A stretch of 64,000 bases of DNA from VRUE01 sp036266075 (GTDB lineage: Bacteria; Actinomycetota; Thermoleophilia; Solirubrobacterales; 70-9): positions 1 to 64,000 of the forward strand of contig DATANV010000035.1 in assembly GCA_036266075.1 (NCBI GenBank), given 5' to 3'. Below the pieces are notes generated by a model. It saw nothing but the letters and a program-made list of their open reading frames with translations. It made no database searches and was not told the DNA's origin. Of this stretch, positions 60,257 to 64,000 are shown in pieces; position 1 is the first letter of the stretch; every line of letters begins with the position of its first letter. A program made the translations under genes and the position numbers.

Positions 60257-61162
60257 ATGCGCATTGCCAGCCTCGTTCCCTCGGCAACCGAGATGCTGTT
60301 CGCAATCGGCCTCGGCGAGAATGTGGTCGCAGTCACCCACGAGTGCGACTACCCGCCTGCCGCCGCCGCACTCCCCCACCTGACGCGTACGGTCCTGCCT
60401 GCCGGGCTCGACGCCCGTCGGATCGACGAGGCGGTCAAGGCGACGGTCGGGGAGGGTCGAGCGCTCTACGAGCTGAACGAGGAGCGGCTCGCCGAGCTGG
60501 CCCCGGACCTGATCGTGACCCAGGCCGTTTGCGACGTCTGCGCCGTCTCCTACGAGGACGTGGTCGAGGTGGCGGCGCGGCTGCCCACCCAGCCGCGGGT
60601 CCTGCAACAGGACCCGAGCACGCTCGCCGAGACGCTCGACGACGTCGTGCACCTCGGCGAAGCCGCCGGCGTCGAGGCAGCCGCGCGCGAGTTGCGCGGC
60701 GAGCTCGAGGGACGCCTAGCGGTCGTCCGCGCAGCCGTCTCCGGCGCGACGCAGCCGCGGGTGATCGCGCTGGAGTGGCTCGACCCGCCATTTGTCGGCG
60801 GCCACTGGGTGCCGGAGATGATCTCGATCGCCGGCGGCGACGATGTCGCCGGACCGCCCGGCCTCAAGTCCCCCGAAGTGCAGTGGGGCGCCCTCTCCGG
60901 CCTCAACCCTGACGTCATCGTCGCGATGCCGTGCGGCTGGTACCTGGAGGACTCGCGCGCGCAGGCCCTCGAGCACTGGGAGCGCATCGCCACGCTCGGC
61001 GCCGGACGGGTCTACGCGGTCGACGCCGCCTCGACCTTCTCGCGCCCGGGGCCGCGCCTGGTCGACGGGGTGGAGCTGCTCGGCCACCTCCTCCACCCCG
61101 ATCTGATCGGCCCGCCCGGCAACATCGGCTTCGCCGAGGTGCGGGCGCCGCTGCGACGCTAG
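60257..61162 (+). CDS. Corrinoid/siderophore-binding protein, BtuF/FepB type, 301 aa
   Basis: RIASLVPSATEMLFAIGLGE and HECDYPPAAAALPHLTRTVL begin a periplasmic-binding-protein fold. LAPDLIVTQAVCDVCAVSYE, EWLDPPFVGGHWVPEMISIA and LSGLNPDVIVAMPCGWYLED are typical of cobalamin-binding members. There is no signal peptide or lipobox, which is known for cytoplasmic-type cobalamin-binding proteins in actinobacteria and cyanobacteria. No transporter permease is adjacent. Confidence 0.85.
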   Translation: MRIASLVPSATEMLFAIGLGENVVAVTHECDYPPAAAALPHLTRTVLPAGLDARRIDEAVKATVGEGRALYELNEERLAELAPDLIVTQAVCDVCAVSYEDVVEVAARLPTQPRVLQQDPSTLAETLDDVVHLGEAAGVEAAARELRGELEGRLAVVRAAVSGATQPRVIALEWLDPPFVGGHWVPEMISIAGGDDVAGPPGLKSPEVQWGALSGLNPDVIVAMPCGWYLEDSRAQALEHWERIATLGAGRVYAVDAASTFSRPGPRLVDGVELLGHLLHPDLIGPPGNIGFAEVRAPLRR

Positions 61163-61175
61163 CTCCCCGTGCCGG

Positions 61176-61824
61176 CTATTCGACCCAGAAGCCGATCGAT
61201 TTGCCTTCTTTTTCGGCCGCGAGCACCACACCCCCGGCGATCGTGCCGTTGGTCTTTGTTTTGCCGGCGTCGACGCATTTGAACAGTGGCGCCGTTTTGT
61301 CTTCCAGGTAGATCAGCCCAGTGATGTTGAGGTCGACTGTTATGTCGCGGTCTTTCCCGCTGGCTGTGTTTGTGTATGTGAGTTTTTTGAGGTTTTGCTG
61401 AGCGGGGATTGTGATCGTGCAACTGGGCGCGGCGATTTCGATCGCCCCCGTTTCTGGACACGTTATGTCTGCGCTGCCCTCGAATTTGCCGTTTTCAATT
61501 GTTAGGGCGTTATAGGTGAATTTGCAGCCGTTGTAGGTCACTTTTGGCCGGTTTTCCGACGGCGGTGCATTCGGCAGAGGTCGGCGCGAGGATGTCTTCG
61601 AGGCTTTCGGTCGCTTCGCTGAAGCCTTCCCCCGAGCCTTCGCATTCGCCTTTGCCGAGGTCGAACTCGAAGGCGAGTTTGCCGTGGGGCAGTTCTAGGT
61701 TTTTCGCGCCGGCGGCTTCCCAGTGGAATTTGAATTCTTGGGCCGCCGCCCCCGAGGCGACCGCTGCCCCAACCGCCCAGACGACCAGGAGAATCGATCC
61801 AAGGGCTTTCAGTTGGCGAGCCAT
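61176..61824 (-). pseudogene. Secreted protein gene broken by a one-base frameshift
   Basis: Two overlapping frames together make one protein. The first (from 61824) has a signal peptide MARQLKALGSILLVVWAVGA and reaches SAECTAVGKPAK. The second continues VTYNGCKFTYNALTIENGKF and then FEGSADITCPETGAIEI to the stop at 61176. At about 61540 the minus strand reads GCCAAAAGTGACC. Removing one A joins PAK to VTYNGCK, the order expected in this recurring family of small secreted actinobacterial proteins. A sequencing error, a real null mutation or +1 frameshifting are all possible. The two-Cys pattern suggests a disulfide-bonded beta fold. Confidence 0.75.
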
Positions 61825-61921
61825 GGCCCTCTCTCTCCAGAGAACATCCTGAGCGAAAGATAATCAAGAAAAACTTAGCAAAGTGAAAAGCGGGCTTTGG
61901 CGACCCCGAAAACCGGGCCTC

Positions 61922-62746
61922 CTATGCGACGCCTATCGCAGCGACGATCGAGAGCAGAGCGAGCACGGTCATCGCCGCGAGCTCTGCAGCAAGCCGGTGG
62001 GAGCCGAGCATGCCACGTTCGCCAGCGACGATCGCCAGCGCGCAGAGCAGCCCGCCGGCGAGCCCGCCGAGGTGGCCGCCGATGCTGATCCCGGCGATGC
62101 CGAAGGTCAGTGCCAGGTTGATCAGCAGCAGGAAGCCGAGCTCCCTGGCGATCGTGTCCAGCCCGCGCCCCCGAGCGATGACGAAGGCCGCGCCGAAGAG
62201 ACCGAAGATCGCGCCCGAGGCGCCGACCGTCGTCTGCAGGGAATTCGTCAGCGCCAGCGCACCGAAGGCGCCGGCGAAGAGCGAGGCGAAGTAGAGAGCG
62301 ACAAAACGCGGGGTGCCGATCGCCGGCTCGAGCACGCGGCCGAGGATGAAGAGGGCAAACATGTTAAAGCCGATGTGGAAGATGCCGGCGTGGAGAAAGC
62401 CGCCGGTCAGCAGCCTGTACCACTCGCCGTCGGCGACGGAGACGCCGCGCAGGCCGAAGTCGTTGATGATCGAGCTGCCGGTGGTGCCGCTGAGCCCGCC
62501 GGCCCCGCCGGCGATCTCGGCCAGATAGGCAGCGACGTTGAGGGCGATTAGGACAAAGGTCGCGGGCGTGTCGTAGGTACCCGGCCCAACCGCCCCCCGC
62601 GTCACCCGCGTCCTCTGCTTGGAGCACTCCGGGCAGCGCATGCCGACCGGGGTCGGCGTCATGCACTCCGGGCAGATCGGCCGGCCGCAGTTGGAGCAGG
62701 AGACGCCGGTCTCGCGGTCGGGGTGCCGATAGCAAGTCTGGGCCAT
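61922..62746 (-). CDS. Rhomboid-family intramembrane serine protease with N-terminal zinc ribbon, 274 aa
   Basis: Residues 5-41 hold cysteine/histidine pairs (CYRHPDRETGVSCSNCGRPI, CPECMTPTPVGMRCPECS) of a B-box-like zinc finger. The rhomboid domain has HIGFNMFALFILGRVLEP, the active serine S177 in GASGAIFG, and H225 in GGHLGGLAGG, about six membrane segments. The start MAQTCYRHPD at 62746 is clear. The frame continues upstream into the divergent gene by chance. Confidence 0.93.
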   Translation of the reverse strand: MAQTCYRHPDRETGVSCSNCGRPICPECMTPTPVGMRCPECSKQRTRVTRGAVGPGTYDTPATFVLIALNVAAYLAEIAGGAGGLSGTTGSSIINDFGLRGVSVADGEWYRLLTGGFLHAGIFHIGFNMFALFILGRVLEPAIGTPRFVALYFASLFAGAFGALALTNSLQTTVGASGAIFGLFGAAFVIARGRGLDTIARELGFLLLINLALTFGIAGISIGGHLGGLAGGLLCALAIVAGERGMLGSHRLAAELAAMTVLALLSIVAAIGVA

Positions 62747-62785
62747 AGCGGAGGGCAGCCTACAATCGCCACCGTGCCGGCCCCA

Positions 62786-63076
62786 ATGCAAGCAGCGGCG
62801 CTCGACCCGCCGAGCCCCACGCGGCTCTTCGCGACGCTGGCCGGCGCGGGGCTGGTTGTTTACGGAATCGTCGGCTTTTTCTACGACTCCTCGTTCGACG
62901 ACCCCGGCGACCTGCGCGACACGCTCGGCCTGGTCTCCGTCAACGGCTGGGCCAACTGCTTCCACATGCTGACCGGCGCCCTCGGCCTGCTCGTCGCCAG
63001 CTTCGCAGCGCGTACGTACGCGCTCTGCCTTATCGCGCTCTACGTCGCGATCGCCATCCTCGGATCGACCTTCTAG
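62786..63076 (+). CDS. DUF4383-family membrane protein, 96 aa
   Basis: Three membrane segments (LFATLAGAGLVVYGIVGFFY; NGWANCFHMLTGALGLLVAS; ALCLIALYVAIAILGSTF) and the motif VNGWANCFHMLTGALGLL are characteristic of the DUF4383 family in actinobacteria. Function unknown. An ATG at 62786 and a GTG at 62774 are both possible. The gene is divergent from the rhomboid gene with a spacer of about 40 bp. Confidence 0.78.
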   Translation: MQAAALDPPSPTRLFATLAGAGLVVYGIVGFFYDSSFDDPGDLRDTLGLVSVNGWANCFHMLTGALGLLVASFAARTYALCLIALYVAIAILGSTF

Positions 63077-63089
63077 AGCGCACGTCGCG

Positions 63090-63437
63090 TCAGAACCCGA
63101 CGCGGCCCCTGAGTGCGCGAAAACGGCCGTTGGTCTTCGGGCGGCCGCGGCGACGCATCTCGAGCAACAGCAGCGCGCCGGTTGCCGCGCCGCCAGCGCC
63201 GACGGCGACCACAGGCCGCACCCAGTTGCGCGGGTCGCGCAGGGTGCGCAGCTCGCTGGCCGAGAGCTCCTCAGCCCAGTCGGAAAGCTCCTCGGCAGCA
63301 GCCTGAGTGACGGCGGCGAGGGTGTCCTCGAGCCGGCCCGAGAGACGCTCTGGCGGCTCGATCGGGCGCAGCGCGTCGCCCAGCAGCTGCTCGACGTCCC
63401 AGGTGCTGCCGGTTAGCCGCTCGCTTGCCTCACTCAT
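63090..63437 (-). CDS. Small membrane protein coupled to the sigma factor, 115 aa
   Basis: A helical N-terminal part (DVEQLLGDALRPIEPPERLS; LEDTLAAVTQAAAEELSDWA) precedes one membrane helix (WVRPVVAVGAGGAATGALLL) and a basic tail. The start overlaps the sigma factor stop by 8 bp, and GGAGGAG precedes it. Position suggests an anti-sigma factor, but the zinc-binding HxxxCxxC of the common type is not seen. It may be an unusual anti-sigma factor or a target. Confidence 0.7.
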   Translation of the reverse strand: MSEASERLTGSTWDVEQLLGDALRPIEPPERLSGRLEDTLAAVTQAAAEELSDWAEELSASELRTLRDPRNWVRPVVAVGAGGAATGALLLLEMRRRGRPKTNGRFRALRGRVGF

Positions 63438-63987
63438 CGCTCATCTCCTCCTGCAGCTGCTTGATCGCGCGATGGATCAGCACCTTGGTGGCGCCATCGC
63501 TGCGTCCCAGCGCACGGGCAATCTCGCGGTTGTCCATGCCGAGCGCAAAGCGCATGATCAGCGCGTCGCGGCGGTCGTCCGGCAGATGCTCGAGCTTCTC
63601 CATCACTTCGCGAAGCTCCTCGCGACCTGCAGCGATCGCCTCGGTGCCGTGACGGGCGGGGATCGGATCGGCACTGTCCAACGGCGTCTGCGGCCGCCGT
63701 GAGCGGTCGCGGTAGTAGTTGAGCGCCAGGTTGTGGGCGATGCGGATCAGCCAGGGACGCAGCGGCCGGCCGGCCGACTCGCGCCGCGCCCGGTCGAAGT
63801 GGCGGTAGGCCTGCAGGAAGGCCTGCTCGGTCAGGTCCTCGGCGTCGTGCTGGTTGCCGACCCTGTAATAGGCGTAGGAGTAGACGTCGCGCAGGTGGTC
63901 GCGGTACAGCTCTTCGAAGGCTCTGTCGAGCTCTGCCTTCGCCGCTGGGTCGAGGCTCGCCGGCTCGACGTTCCGCTGCTCGCTCAC
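63430..63987 (-). CDS. ECF-type RNA polymerase sigma factor, 185 aa
   Basis: Region 2 is FEELYRDHLRDVYSYAYYRV then HDAEDLTEQAFLQAYRHFDR, and region 4 is LEHLPDDRRDALIMRFALGM with DNREIARALGRSDGATKVLI. Linker length is normal. The start is GTG at 63987. The gene is transcribed leftward and co-translated with the small membrane gene that follows, the usual layout of a sigma/anti-sigma pair. Its regulon cannot be read from this window. Confidence 0.92.
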   Translation of the reverse strand: MSEQRNVEPASLDPAAKAELDRAFEELYRDHLRDVYSYAYYRVGNQHDAEDLTEQAFLQAYRHFDRARRESAGRPLRPWLIRIAHNLALNYYRDRSRRPQTPLDSADPIPARHGTEAIAAGREELREVMEKLEHLPDDRRDALIMRFALGMDNREIARALGRSDGATKVLIHRAIKQLQEEMSDE

Positions 63988-64000
63988 CGCGCAAGCCTAG

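Overview
The window is high-GC DNA from an actinobacterium. The gene content (an RHS protein with a DUF6531-type segment, a MarP-like CvpA-protease, paired acyl-CoA dehydrogenases next to an LLM-class flavin oxidoreductase, AddAB-like recombination enzymes, short secreted proteins of a recurring type) suggests Thermoleophilia, probably Solirubrobacterales. This placement is inferred from gene families, not from a marker gene. No rRNA, tRNA or CRISPR array was seen.

Layout. 1-4635 (minus) holds the 5' part of a very large secreted RHS/YD-repeat protein that runs off the left edge. 5080-14513 is an integrative mobilizable element. It carries small hypothetical genes, a HigB/HigA-type toxin-antitoxin pair, two orphan antitoxin-like genes, a MobF relaxase-helicase, a small DNA-binding protein and a tyrosine integrase translationally coupled to each other, and one more small gene. 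It sits against the 3' end of a MIP18/DUF59 gene, and a diverged copy of the last 13 codons of that gene lies at its left end. A 27-bp direct repeat (25/27 identical) lies about 45 bp inside each end. No type IV secretion or coupling-protein gene is present, so the element would need a helper.

14.5-18.7 kb holds a GNAT-DUF59 fusion ORF, a hypothetical gene coupled to a HAD hydrolase, an isolated ORF with a PD-(D/E)XK nuclease signature, and a hypothetical gene. 18.8-27.1 kb is DNA repair: AddB-like and AddA-like subunits on the plus strand, converging on xseA-xseB. 27.1-33.3 kb holds an HxlR regulator, a MarP-like protease, a class B penicillin-binding protein, a methylguanine methyltransferase, a lipoprotein, an SRPBCC protein, a zinc ribbon-FHA protein whose apparent start codon is ATC, and a coiled-coil protein. 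33.3-44.3 kb holds glutamate synthase (gltB), a cupin, a beta-propeller protein and the aspartate-family operon lysA-hom-thrC-thrB. 44.3-50.2 kb is largely cell envelope (low-complexity membrane protein, M23 peptidase, cell-wall-binding-repeat protein), with an acyl-CoA dehydrogenase and a metallo-beta-lactamase-fold hydrolase. 50.2-58.5 kb is lipid catabolism: two acyl-CoA dehydrogenases, an LLM oxidoreductase, a GlxA-type regulator with an HD protein, a thiolase and a divergent 3-hydroxyacyl-CoA dehydrogenase. 58.5-64 kb holds a CNNM/CorC transporter-like protein, a corrinoid-binding-type protein, a frameshifted secreted protein gene, a zinc-ribbon rhomboid protease, a DUF4383 protein, and an ECF sigma factor with a small membrane partner.

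Two themes connect the parts. First, the same palindrome, TTGACTGGTCAGTC, lies upstream of the acyl-CoA dehydrogenase at 46.4 kb and between the thiolase and hydroxyacyl-CoA dehydrogenase genes at 57.6 kb, which points to one beta-oxidation regulon under a TetR-type repressor not in this window. Second, the intergenic spacers are rich in long imperfect palindromes. Three of them share a consensus, and one is a nested 126-bp structure between hom and thrC.
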